DNA of 37,961 bases from Bacteriovorax stolpii (GTDB taxonomy: Bacteria; Bdellovibrionota; Bacteriovoracia; Bacteriovoracales; Bacteriovoracaceae), in NCBI GenBank assembly GCA_945905815.1, contig CAMDQH010000023.1, positions 1 through 37,961 of the forward strand, given 5' to 3'. Every line of letters starts with the position of its first letter. Within the stretch, counting starts at the first letter, position 1. Shown here in pieces: positions 25,186 to 34,061 of the stretch. Under the pieces are notes generated by a model that had not been told where the DNA came from, ran no database searches, and saw only the letters and a program-made list of their open reading frames with translations. A program made the translations under genes and the position numbers.

Positions 25186-25956
25186 ATGGATCTATGCCTC
25201 ATAACTTGTAATATTCGATTTGATAACCCCGCTGATGAACTGAACTCATGGCAGTATCGGCGGGATTTTCTTACTCAAACACTCTTAAAATACGGGCCTT
25301 CTATTATCGCTACTCAGGAAGGCCGATTTCACCAACTAAATGAATTGAAAGTCCTACTTAATGACTATGATCTATCGGATTACCATCGTTCGTGGATTGG
25401 GGAGCGGATGTATCCTACAATCTTCTTGAAACAAGGTCAGTTTGAACATCTCCGAAGTGGAGACAACTGGCTATCCGAAACTCCCGATGTTGCGGGTAGT
25501 ATTTCGTTTGGAAGTACTTTTCCAAGGCTGATGACTTGGTGTGAAGTGCAAGTTAAGAATTCTGATCAAAAATTTATGCTTATTGATACCCATCTTGATC
25601 ACATGAAAAGCCTGACTCGTGAAGGTCAAGTTGAGGTACTTATTCAGCAGATTCAAAAAATATGGGATCCAAATTCATTTTTAGTGATCATGGGTGATTT
25701 CAATGACAGTCCAGATAGTAAGGTACGAGAGTTACTCACTCATGAGTTCCACTTAACTGATGCTTGGAAATTATTTAATTCAAAAGAAGAAACATCTCAC
25801 CATGCATTTAAGGGTGAAATGCAGAACGGTTCGCGTATTGATTGGATTTTGACTGATCCACGTCTAAAAGTAAAAAGCTGTATCATGGATAAGTCCGTGG
25901 ATGGTGAGGCCTATCCAACTGATCATTTTCCAATCGTATGCACGATTACACTTTAG
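25186..25956 (+). CDS. Endonuclease/exonuclease/phosphatase (EEP) family hydrolase
   Basis: This 256-residue metal-dependent phosphoesterase is of the DNase I-like fold. Motifs in order are the N-terminal CNIRFDNP with the metal Asn, ATQEG with the metal Glu, LIDTHLDH with the catalytic His region, MGDFND with the catalytic Asp-Asn pair, and DWIL plus TDHFPIVC at the C-terminus. All catalytic positions look intact. No signal peptide, so cytoplasmic. Relatives act on nucleic acids, inositol phosphates or phospholipids, and substrate cannot be chosen here. It converges with psd, overlapping by 11 bases. Confidence 0.9.
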   Translation: MDLCLITCNIRFDNPADELNSWQYRRDFLTQTLLKYGPSIIATQEGRFHQLNELKVLLNDYDLSDYHRSWIGERMYPTIFLKQGQFEHLRSGDNWLSETPDVAGSISFGSTFPRLMTWCEVQVKNSDQKFMLIDTHLDHMKSLTREGQVEVLIQQIQKIWDPNSFLVIMGDFNDSPDSKVRELLTHEFHLTDAWKLFNSKEETSHHAFKGEMQNGSRIDWILTDPRLKVKSCIMDKSVDGEAYPTDHFPIVCTITL

Positions 25957-26875
25957 TTGCGACTTCCTGTCCAAGATGCAAGTACGTTTCAATTCCATTT
26001 TTGGTATTTTGAATAATGTCATTTGAAGGTTTCCAGAGACCTTTTTCTCCCATCAAAATGACGGTTGAGCCACCGAAAAGAAAATAGCCCTTCTCTTCCC
26101 CTCTAAGGAAAGGTTTGTTCCAACGATGAGTTTGAACTATTTTGCCGACGCAAATAGCTCCTACTTCGATATATGCAAGACGACCAAAGTTTTCAGTTTG
26201 AAGAATCGAAACGTGTCTTTCATTCTTGATGAAAATTTGATTCTTTTCTTTTAATGCTAAAGGATTAACAGAATCGAACGCTCCTGAAATGGGATAGTGT
26301 TCAACCACTTTTCCATTATCAGGGTAATGATAACGATGGTAATCTACAGGACATAGACGTGCGATGAGAAGTGGTCCGCCTTCAAATATTTTTGCGATTT
26401 GATCGTTACCAATTAAATCTTTTGCTTTGAGATATTGACCCTTAACTGGGTAGACACTCTTTTCTTCAACTGAATCAAACCCGACATAGCGGGCCTCTGC
26501 AAAGGCAGCCATTTTGCTAGCTTCTGGAACAAAAGAGCGCTTTCCTAGTTTAAATTTACGAATAAAAAATTCGTTGAACGATCTGTAGGAATCACTTGAA
26601 TCAAGTGAAGGTCTTGAACCAGGCTCATAATCTTGAATTGGGATATTGAACTTTTCGATAAATGGTTTTACTTTACGATGACTCGAAGGAAGGTCCTGAA
26701 AGGCACCATAAGTCTTACTGAATATCTTATTCGTGAAAATACCACCAAGTTTTTTTCCTGCTTCAGAGCAGTATAGAAACTTAATAAATAAATCCCCATA
26801 AACCTTTTCTACTTCGTTCTTTCCGGTCATACGATTAAAATACTTTATTTCCGGTGAATTGCTGACTCTTGTCAT
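25946..26875 (-). CDS. psd: Phosphatidylserine decarboxylase proenzyme
   Basis: This enzyme makes phosphatidylethanolamine from phosphatidylserine at the inner membrane. The 309-residue proenzyme has the conserved FNEFFIRKFK, the active-site CPVDYHRYHYP, and VGAICVGKI. The self-cleavage motif is FGGST, so cleavage before Ser270 would make the pyruvoyl group on a 40-residue alpha chain. Most family members have LGST; GGST is a mild variant. AGAGGAAA precedes the ATG. A strong promoter (TTGACT, 17 bases, TATAAT) overlaps that of the divergent htrA inside an inverted repeat. Confidence 0.95.
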   Translation of the reverse strand: MTRVSNSPEIKYFNRMTGKNEVEKVYGDLFIKFLYCSEAGKKLGGIFTNKIFSKTYGAFQDLPSSHRKVKPFIEKFNIPIQDYEPGSRPSLDSSDSYRSFNEFFIRKFKLGKRSFVPEASKMAAFAEARYVGFDSVEEKSVYPVKGQYLKAKDLIGNDQIAKIFEGGPLLIARLCPVDYHRYHYPDNGKVVEHYPISGAFDSVNPLALKEKNQIFIKNERHVSILQTENFGRLAYIEVGAICVGKIVQTHRWNKPFLRGEEKGYFLFGGSTVILMGEKGLWKPSNDIIQNTKNGIETYLHLGQEVATKV

Positions 26876-26886
26876 TTAATTTCCTC

Positions 26887-26936
26887 TTGGGTGATTTATC
26901 TAAAAACATTATACTTACCTAGATAAATTCAGTCAA
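26887..26936. promoter_or_regulatory. Overlapping divergent psd/htrA promoters within an inverted repeat
   Basis: Minus strand: TTGACT (26936-26931), 17 bases, TATAAT (26913-26908) for psd. Plus strand: TTGGGT (26887-26892), 17 bases, TATACT (26910-26915) for htrA. The two -10 boxes overlap by four bases. They sit at the centre of the perfect 9-bp inverted repeat ATTTATCTA (26894-26902) and TAGATAAAT (26920-26928), so one dimeric regulator could cover both. Confidence 0.6.
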
Positions 26937-26950
26937 AGAAAGGAGTTATT

Positions 26951-27982
26951 ATGAAGTCAGTTCTGTTGTTTTGCCTGATTTTGTTTTCTGTTTCAAGTTG
27001 GGCAGCAGACCTTCTGTCTGTAGAAACCAAGACCATCGAAATTTATCGAAAAGTTGTTCCATCAACAGTTAACGTATCCAATATGAAATTGGCCAGAACC
27101 TTTAATTATGGGGAAATAGAAGTTCCTCAAGGGGCCGGTTCAGGATTCGTTTGGAATGAGGATGGCCATATTGTTACAAATTTTCACGTGGTCCAAGGTG
27201 GTACCTCTTTTATCGTCACCTTTAATAATGATCCTAAGCAGTACAAAGCAACTCTCGTTGGAACGGCACCTGATAAAGACATTGCCGTTTTAAAACTTGA
27301 TGAAAAGCCAGCAAAGCTAGTTCCTGTTTCCATAGGTTCCTCAAAGGATCTCCAAGTTGGACAATATGCCTTCGCTATAGGTTCTCCTTTTGGACTTGAT
27401 TATTCTCTTTCAACGGGTGTGATTTCGGCTCTTGGAAGAAAAATTGATGGAATTGGTGGAGTGAAGATTAATGACATGATCCAAACCGATGCTGCCATCA
27501 ATATGGGTAACTCGGGGGGGCCACTTTTGAATTCGTCATCAAATCTAATTGGAATGAATACAGTTATATTTTCAACCAGTGGCTCAAGTGCAGGTCTTGG
27601 TTTTGCAGTGCCGGTTGATACAATAAAAATGGTTGTTCCCCAGTTAATAAAGCATGGGAAAATTATTCGTCCGGGACTTGGAATTGGAATCGTACCTGAT
27701 TCCATGAAACGAAGAATAATTCAGTCGTCGAAGGGTATAATTATTTCCTACATTGATGAAAAAGGTGGTGCCGCCGAGGCTGGACTTAAAGGAATGACAC
27801 AAGATCAGCATGGAAGAATTTATATTGGCGATGTTATTTTGAGCGTTGATGATCAACCTGTTAATAATCTGGATGATATATACCAAGTCATTGATAAAAA
27901 GAAGATCGGCGACTTAGTTGATATAATCTATCGCCGTGATGGTAAGACTCTGTCTGCAAAAATTAAACTAAAGGCCCTTTAA
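26951..27982 (+). CDS. HtrA/DegP-family serine protease with one PDZ domain
   Basis: This 343-residue exported protease is of the envelope quality-control type. The signal peptide ends at SSWAA (about 19). The protease domain has His79 (TNFHVV), Asp110 (KDIAVL) and Ser188 (GNSGGP), with the typical SPFGLDYSLSTGVIS loop. One PDZ domain occupies about 245-340, carrying GDVILSVDDQPV. A cleaved signal and one PDZ suggest a soluble periplasmic protein rather than a membrane-anchored DegS. The ATG has AAAGGAG upstream. It is divergent from psd, sharing a promoter region, and overlaps the convergent aminotransferase by 15 bases. Confidence 0.94.
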   Translation: MKSVLLFCLILFSVSSWAADLLSVETKTIEIYRKVVPSTVNVSNMKLARTFNYGEIEVPQGAGSGFVWNEDGHIVTNFHVVQGGTSFIVTFNNDPKQYKATLVGTAPDKDIAVLKLDEKPAKLVPVSIGSSKDLQVGQYAFAIGSPFGLDYSLSTGVISALGRKIDGIGGVKINDMIQTDAAINMGNSGGPLLNSSSNLIGMNTVIFSTSGSSAGLGFAVPVDTIKMVVPQLIKHGKIIRPGLGIGIVPDSMKRRIIQSSKGIIISYIDEKGGAAEAGLKGMTQDQHGRIYIGDVILSVDDQPVNNLDDIYQVIDKKKIGDLVDIIYRRDGKTLSAKIKLKAL

Positions 27983-29119
27983 ATTTTTAATTGCACTCTG
28001 CAGAGTTTCCTCTTTCTTCGCAAAACAAAATCTTAGATATTTTTCTCCTTCGGTGGATTTTAAATAAAATGCCGAAGGAGGAACGGTTGCTACTTTTTTC
28101 TCCGTAATAAGCTTTAACGCGTAATCTACGTCTTTAAGATTGGTATGTTTACTTATTGGAACCATCATGAAGAATGTACCCTTAGGGATCTTAAATTCAA
28201 ATCCAAGCTGCTTCATTTCCTGGTAAAACCAATCACGCTTTTCTTTATAAAGTGTAACAAATCCCGGTAAATATTCGGGCAATTGTTTCAGTCCTTCAGC
28301 AACTGCTTCTTGCATAGGTGTAGAAACTGAAAAAGTTACATATTGATGAACTAAGCGACAAGCATTTGTGACTTTGGGATTGGCACAAATCCAACCAATC
28401 TTCCAGCCAGTAAGGCCAAATGTTTTTCCTGCGCTCGATACGGTAATCGTTCTTTCCATCATTCCATCAAGAGTTGCTGTGGGAAGATGTTTAGTTCCAT
28501 CAAAGACAAGAAATTCATAAACTTCATCTGAAAGAAGATAAAGATCATTCTTTATCGCCACATTGGAAACAGCTAGCAGCTCATCTTTACTCCAAACCTT
28601 GCCAGTTGGATTATGAGGATTATTGAGAATAAGTAATTTTGTTTTTGGAGTGATGGCCGCCTCCAGCTCTTTTTGATCTATGTCAAAGTCTGGGGCATGC
28701 AGCGTAACGGCAACCGGGATTCCTCCGGCCATCTTAATGGATGCCACATATGAATCATAAAATGGCTCCAGGACAATAACCTCATCTCCAGGGTTAATAA
28801 GAGCAGAGATTACAAGATAAATAGCTTCTGTGGCACCAACTGTAACAGTGATTTCCGATTCCGGATTATAATTTAAAGAGTAAAAAGATTTATAATAGTT
28901 AGAAATTTCCTGACGAAGATTAGGCGTACCAGTGAAAGGCGCATATTGGTTGTGACCCTCTTGCATTTTTTTATAGGCAATGTCCTTGAGCCAGTTTGGT
29001 CCATCAAAATCAGGAAAGCCCTGACCTAAATTAACAGCATTATTTTCTCTTGCAAGACGCGAGATCACTCCAAAGATAGAATCTTTAAAACCTGCAATAC
29101 GGAGGGCCGTGTCTTTCAT
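27968..29119 (-). CDS. Class I/II PLP-dependent aminotransferase (YbdL/kynurenine aminotransferase-like)
   Basis: This 383-residue fold-type I aminotransferase has NLGQGFPDFDGP near the N-terminus, as in methionine/kynurenine aminotransferases (YbdL, KAT). NNPHNPTGKVW and LSDEVYEFLVFDG follow, then the PLP lysine in SSAGKTFGLTGWKIGW, and a C-terminal YLRFCFAKKEETL with the carboxylate-binding Arg. It would exchange amino groups between an aromatic or sulfur amino acid and a keto acid; substrate is inferred from family only. GAGGT lies upstream of the ATG. It starts 40 bases after the L,D-transpeptidase fusion, and a -10-like TATATA in that gap may give it its own promoter. Confidence 0.92.
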   Translation of the reverse strand: MKDTALRIAGFKDSIFGVISRLARENNAVNLGQGFPDFDGPNWLKDIAYKKMQEGHNQYAPFTGTPNLRQEISNYYKSFYSLNYNPESEITVTVGATEAIYLVISALINPGDEVIVLEPFYDSYVASIKMAGGIPVAVTLHAPDFDIDQKELEAAITPKTKLLILNNPHNPTGKVWSKDELLAVSNVAIKNDLYLLSDEVYEFLVFDGTKHLPTATLDGMMERTITVSSAGKTFGLTGWKIGWICANPKVTNACRLVHQYVTFSVSTPMQEAVAEGLKQLPEYLPGFVTLYKEKRDWFYQEMKQLGFEFKIPKGTFFMMVPISKHTNLKDVDYALKLITEKKVATVPPSAFYLKSTEGEKYLRFCFAKKEETLQSAIKNLKGL

Positions 29120-29159
29120 AATTTACCTCAATGAAAGGTATATAACATTGATTAAATGA

Positions 29160-31979
29160 CTATTCAATTTTTTGAGCAATTTCGATATAACTCATATTTT
29201 TTCTAAGCTTTTGTACGTAAGTATTGAAATCAGCATTCGCAGGCTCCTTGGCGGATACAAGAGCTCCTTTACGGCCTTGATAAATGTACCCCAGATAATC
29301 CACTAGATTCTCTTTAGTGATCTTAACTTTCTTTGGGTCTTTCGCATTTTCAGATGCAATTTTTTTCAGAGTTTTAACAGCACCTGCGAGATAAGCGATT
29401 GTCGATATCGCAGAATTTTTTGGATCACCCAAAGTATTCTTATTAATTTCTGGATACTGTTTTCTCCATTCACCGTCAGGAAGATCTTTAATTTGAGTAA
29501 ATCCCCGAGAAGTATTTAGAACAGAGCTGTGGAAAGGATTATCGCCATTCAGAAGTCGTTGGGCCGCCTTGAGCAGAACAACATCTCCCTGATCATGCTC
29601 CTTGATCCAATATTTTTTACTTTTACCAAAGTCTGACTCATTACCCATTATCCCGTAAGAGATCGCAGCTAAATCATTATAATCATCGTTATTAAGATTA
29701 AAAATCTTCATGAGCTTAGATTTTTCATTTTCCAAGGCTTTTACGAACGGAATTGAATCATCCGTTTTCCCAGCAGGATCGTTAATGATGATATTAATGG
29801 CTTTAAAAGTTGTTCCATTTTTAGAATAATTATAGTTACTACTATTAACTACTGCCGTAGTTGAAATTAATTCCAGTTTTCCATCTTTGACTACAAATTT
29901 ATTATTTTTTTCTTCAGGAAGAACATACATTTTGCATGTTGGTTTCATCCAATGAGCAACTTCAAGAAAATCACTTTTCTTCATATTTACGCAACCCTGA
30001 GAAACCCTTCTATCTTCAGGGTTTCCGGTGTCAAATGCTTTATACCTCTGACCCAAATTATTAGGAACCTGATGTAAAGCAAAAACTTGCTGACCTTCAA
30101 CCTGAAGAATATTATTGCTGTAATTCTTAGTATAATAATCACCCGTTTTAGGCTTGGCGATAGTGAAGGCTCCGGCCCCTGTCGTATAACTTCCCTGGTG
30201 ATTTCTGTCGTCATATTCAGTCCACCTAGTCTTCTCGTCGGAGGATTTTATTCCAATGAGAACTTCTTTATTAAACACTTTTATTCCAGAAAGAGTATAG
30301 ACGGATATCTCTGCGTTCTTCTTATCAATAATTGCATAATGCTGACATCCATCTTTTCTTGGATTATCCAAGTGGAAATTGATAATCGTTTCTTTATCTG
30401 AGAAGTTTTGATACTGAATACGTCTTTCTTTATTAATTTTTACATCTTCGGTTGAAGCAGTACTTCTAAATGGGGAAGATAAATTTCGGCCAGTTAGCGA
30501 ATCATAAATTTGGTTATTAACTTTAAAATGTGGCTTGTTATTTTTCAAGCCGTCAGCGCGAGCGACCAGATAAAGTGGATTCATTCCCTTATAACGAGAA
30601 GCTGTATAATTTACATCAGTTTTCCGACTCATCTCTTGAGCAATAATCAGTTCTGGACTCAAAGCTTTTCCATCCGTCCCATAGAGACCAGATCCATAAA
30701 TAAAAGTTTTATTTCCATTTACCATAGAAGCTATTTGTTTCGAGATAAAACTGGGATCTTTTGATTTCAGAGAAGCTTTAAACTCTATTGATTTTTTGGG
30801 AGGAAGTAGTTTTACGGCTTCTTCAAATGAAAGACTTTTCCCGGTTTTTCGGCTGTACAGTTTTCCCTTTATTTCAAAAACTTTGTCGTCATTAATTATC
30901 GCATCAGACATTTTCTCCAGGAAAATTGGGTCGAAGCTCTTCCAAGAAGCTGAATTCCTTTTTGGATCATCTTTTATAATAATGCCTACTGGGTCCTCAA
31001 TATAATAGCCAGAATTATTAGAGTAATAATTTTTAACGGGTGAGGTTTTGGTTACTTTTACTTTTTCATCAATCACAGTTGTTGTGTATTGGACATTGGG
31101 GATCTTGCCCTTTTCAGAAACCTTAGATGAGACCTGGCCATTTCCTAGCCAAATTTCCCCATAGGTAAGATTATTTAAAAGAATATCATCACTCTCTAAC
31201 TTATCTGAGAGGCTATCCCAAAAAATATTTTGGATCTGCTCATTTTGAAGAAAAAAGTCGACCATGCTATCTTCTTCACATACATCATCCGTTTTGCACT
31301 GGTTAGGAAGATCAAGTATCTTAATGAATACATTAATTTTCTTTTGGAGGTTACCAATAGTTTTTTCAAGACCCTGAAGTTTCACTTCAACATTCAAAGA
31401 GTTTTCAGTGTCTGTGGTGGATATCTTGTAAGAAGAATTTATGAGCTTAGAAAAATTCAATATGCCTTGTGGAGATTTCTTTGCAAGCATACGTGAATCG
31501 AATTTGCCGTTTTGAGCAGAGCTCTTTTCAAACTTTGATAAAGCGTGCAAAAGTTTTAAATCTGATGCATTTAGAATGAACACTTGAGACTCTTGGCCGA
31601 ATTCTTTAGATAGGACATCCTTGAGATAGGGACCAATTTCAGCTAGTGCAGTACGACTAAGCGGTTGAGCTTCAAACAAATCTCGGGACTTTTTAAAGTC
31701 CGGATCAGTTGCAGTATATTTTTCATCCAAAAGTGTCAGAATCGTTCTTTCGACATTCTCAAGCTTATTGCCTTGATCACCCTTCTGAGCTTTAAGATAG
31801 GCCCATGCCATTCTGTGCAAAGTCAGATCTCCCTGAACCTTTAAAAAATTTGAAGCCTGATCCTTTGAAACATTTTCTGCAAATAAAGTTTTAAGCGCAG
31901 ATTCACATTCGTCGCTAACTTTAGCAAGCGCAGGAAAAGAACAAAGAAATAGAATGAACAAAAGGCATTTTAATACCAT
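29160..31979 (-). CDS. Secreted L,D-transpeptidase fused to a lysozyme-like domain
   Basis: This is a 939-residue exported protein. A signal peptide (about 1-19) is followed by a long helical and mixed region (20-530) of unknown role. A YkuD-type L,D-transpeptidase domain lies at about 545-685, with His636 (FALHQ) and nucleophile Cys663 in RRVSQGCVN; SQGC replaces the commoner S(H/R)GC. The C-terminal region (about 755-939) looks like a transglycosylase/lysozyme fold: ISYGIMGNESDFG with candidate catalytic Glu781, SRGFTQIKD, and ISTIAYLAG. The enzyme could cross-link or edit murein and also cleave its glycan. It lies 24 bases after yejE, where yejF is usually found, and is probably last in that operon. 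Confidence 0.85.
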   Translation of the reverse strand: MVLKCLLFILFLCSFPALAKVSDECESALKTLFAENVSKDQASNFLKVQGDLTLHRMAWAYLKAQKGDQGNKLENVERTILTLLDEKYTATDPDFKKSRDLFEAQPLSRTALAEIGPYLKDVLSKEFGQESQVFILNASDLKLLHALSKFEKSSAQNGKFDSRMLAKKSPQGILNFSKLINSSYKISTTDTENSLNVEVKLQGLEKTIGNLQKKINVFIKILDLPNQCKTDDVCEEDSMVDFFLQNEQIQNIFWDSLSDKLESDDILLNNLTYGEIWLGNGQVSSKVSEKGKIPNVQYTTTVIDEKVKVTKTSPVKNYYSNNSGYYIEDPVGIIIKDDPKRNSASWKSFDPIFLEKMSDAIINDDKVFEIKGKLYSRKTGKSLSFEEAVKLLPPKKSIEFKASLKSKDPSFISKQIASMVNGNKTFIYGSGLYGTDGKALSPELIIAQEMSRKTDVNYTASRYKGMNPLYLVARADGLKNNKPHFKVNNQIYDSLTGRNLSSPFRSTASTEDVKINKERRIQYQNFSDKETIINFHLDNPRKDGCQHYAIIDKKNAEISVYTLSGIKVFNKEVLIGIKSSDEKTRWTEYDDRNHQGSYTTGAGAFTIAKPKTGDYYTKNYSNNILQVEGQQVFALHQVPNNLGQRYKAFDTGNPEDRRVSQGCVNMKKSDFLEVAHWMKPTCKMYVLPEEKNNKFVVKDGKLELISTTAVVNSSNYNYSKNGTTFKAINIIINDPAGKTDDSIPFVKALENEKSKLMKIFNLNNDDYNDLAAISYGIMGNESDFGKSKKYWIKEHDQGDVVLLKAAQRLLNGDNPFHSSVLNTSRGFTQIKDLPDGEWRKQYPEINKNTLGDPKNSAISTIAYLAGAVKTLKKIASENAKDPKKVKITKENLVDYLGYIYQGRKGALVSAKEPANADFNTYVQKLRKNMSYIEIAQKIE

Positions 31980-32003
31980 AGCTTTCTTATCGGAATAATA
32001 AGC

Positions 32004-33026
32004 CTAATCTTTAGGATCCATGGCGTCTCTAACCCCTTCACCAATGAGAGATAGCATTGTGAGGGTTAAAAAGAGCGCAAGTGATGGATATACCGCAAGC
32101 CACCAGCCTTCAGTAAAGTGTTTTTGCGCCTGATTCAATAACTCTCCCCAGCTCGGAGTAGGAGGGGAAAGACCGAATCCAAGATAATCTAAGCTCGCAA
32201 GGGAGGTGATATTTCCTGCAATAACAAATGGGGAGAAAGTAATAATCGGCGATAAAGAATTGGGAAGTAGGTGCTTGAAAAAAATCCGCGTATGGCCCGC
32301 ACCTAAAGCGCGAGCAGCTTCTATAAATTCTTTTTTACGGTTTTTTAAATATTCGCCACGAACGTAATAACTGATGCTGATCCAGCCAAAAATGCTGGAA
32401 AGAAAAACGAGGAGCACAAGAGTGGGTTTAAAAATCGAGATAATAATAATGAGTAGAAAGAACTGAGGCACAGTGGAGAGGACTTCTACCACGCGCTGGC
32501 CCCAAAAATCCAACCGACCTCCAAAATACCCCATCAAGCCGCCTAAAACAGTTCCCACTACGAAGGTAATAATCCAAACCATAAAAGCAAAACTTATCGA
32601 GTAGCGAAGCCCATAAAGAAGTCGCGTAAGTATGTCCCTACCTCGGTCATCTGTTCCCATCCAATTATCACTCGAAGGCTCGGATGGATATGATTCAACT
32701 TGTTTATTAGATTCATATGGATTCCATTTAACAAAAGGCCAAATAACAAAATCGCCCCTTCCATCTTCAAGTTCCAAAGCGCGATAATTTGTGACTAAAG
32801 TATGCTCATCACCAAAAAGACTTGGATGATAATCTTTTAAGATGGGGTAAAAATATTGATTATTGTACTTTAAAATTAAGGGACGACTATTGGCCCAGAA
32901 TTCTGCTGAAAAACTCATGACACAGGCAATACCAATCATCCAACATGAGACAACTGCAAGTTTTCGAGACTTGAATCTTCTCCATTTTTTTAGAGTATCA
33001 TCGTTCTGGATTAGTTTTTCAATCAT
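32004..33026 (-). CDS. yejE: ABC transporter permease YejE
   Basis: This 340-residue inner-membrane permease belongs to the Yej peptide/murein-peptide importer group. It has the long N-terminal extension after the first helix that marks YejE (SAEFWANSRPLILKYNNQYF, FPIL-like KDYHPSLFG). NWMGTDDRGRDILTRLLYG then leads into the permease domain. The EAA loop is EAARALGAGHTRIFFKHLLPN. It overlaps yejB by four bases (ATGA), so the two are translated together. The partner ATPase YejF is not encoded downstream or elsewhere in the window. Confidence 0.92.
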   Translation of the reverse strand: MIEKLIQNDDTLKKWRRFKSRKLAVVSCWMIGIACVMSFSAEFWANSRPLILKYNNQYFYPILKDYHPSLFGDEHTLVTNYRALELEDGRGDFVIWPFVKWNPYESNKQVESYPSEPSSDNWMGTDDRGRDILTRLLYGLRYSISFAFMVWIITFVVGTVLGGLMGYFGGRLDFWGQRVVEVLSTVPQFFLLIIIISIFKPTLVLLVFLSSIFGWISISYYVRGEYLKNRKKEFIEAARALGAGHTRIFFKHLLPNSLSPIITFSPFVIAGNITSLASLDYLGFGLSPPTPSWGELLNQAQKHFTEGWWLAVYPSLALFLTLTMLSLIGEGVRDAMDPKD

Positions 33027-34060
33027 GTGAAATCTATCCTTGGATCAACTAGAACATAAGCAAAATCTGAAATAATATTACCTAATAAGAATAAGGCACT
33101 TTGAATAAAAACGAGTCCCATAATAACGTTATAATCACGAGACAGAACGCTTTTATAACTTAAAAGACCAATGCCATCTAATTGAAAAATTGTTTCAAGT
33201 AATAGTGATCCAGCAAAGAAAACGGAGAGGAAGCCACCAAGACCAGTGACGATAGGAATCAAGGCATTTCGTAAAGCATGCTTCATATAGACTACTTTTT
33301 CGCTGACACCTTTTGCACGGGCCGTTCGAATGTAATCCTTTTTAATTTCTTCAATTAGTGAATTCTTCATAAGAATTGTTAAGCTCGTAAAGGAACCTAT
33401 CGTGTAGCACACTAGTGGTAGTGTAAAGTGATATACACGATCCATAAATTGTCCCCAACCACTTAGATCATCATACATTTCAGACTGTATTCCCCCTATG
33501 GGAAATATCTCCAGGAAGCTTCCTCCAGAAAAAACCACAATAAGAAGAATCGCGAGCATGAAAGAGGGAATAGAGTAAAAAACAAAGAGAACGAAACTTG
33601 AGGAAACATCAAAAAAGCTGCCATGCCTAATGGCCTTCAAGATTCCGAGAGGTATTGAAATTAAATAGCTTAACAATAAAGAAATAATTCCAAATTGTAG
33701 AGAAACAGGAAACTTGCTAATGATGACATCAAGGACCGGCTCTTCATAAGTAAAACTGTCACCAAAATTGAGAGTCGCAATATTTTTTATCCACAGGAAG
33801 TATCGCTCGTGTAAAGGTTTATCAAATCCGTACTGCTTTTTGAGAGCTTCCATGATTTCATTTGAAACACCTTGAGTTGAACCACGATTACTTGAGTTGG
33901 CGGGCGCCCCGGAACCATCTCCTCCACTAAAACGCATCTGCTGAATTCTTTGCTCTATTGGACCGCCAGGGGCCATATTAATAATAGCAAATACAACGAT
34001 TGTAACCCCTATTAGGGTTGGTATCAAAATAGCTAGACGACGTAGGAAGTATTTTAGCAT
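33023..34060 (-). CDS. yejB: ABC transporter permease YejB
   Basis: This 345-residue permease begins MLKYFLRRLAILIPTLIG, typical of the DppB/OppB/YejB family. After PGGPIEQ comes a Gly/Ser-rich insertion (about 45-65), characteristic of YejB. The EAA loop is RTARAKGVSEKVVYMKHALRNALIP, with six or so membrane helices. It forms the channel with YejE. It is separated from yejA by one base and overlaps yejE by four. Confidence 0.92.
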   Translation of the reverse strand: MLKYFLRRLAILIPTLIGVTIVVFAIINMAPGGPIEQRIQQMRFSGGDGSGAPANSSNRGSTQGVSNEIMEALKKQYGFDKPLHERYFLWIKNIATLNFGDSFTYEEPVLDVIISKFPVSLQFGIISLLLSYLISIPLGILKAIRHGSFFDVSSSFVLFVFYSIPSFMLAILLIVVFSGGSFLEIFPIGGIQSEMYDDLSGWGQFMDRVYHFTLPLVCYTIGSFTSLTILMKNSLIEEIKKDYIRTARAKGVSEKVVYMKHALRNALIPIVTGLGGFLSVFFAGSLLLETIFQLDGIGLLSYKSVLSRDYNVIMGLVFIQSALFLLGNIISDFAYVLVDPRIDFT

Positions 34061-34061
34061 G

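Noticed and set aside
30087-31496. Plus-strand open frames opposite the L,D-transpeptidase fusion
   Set aside because: Shadows of a long real gene: low-complexity Ser/Phe/Ile-rich translations and no ribosome sites.
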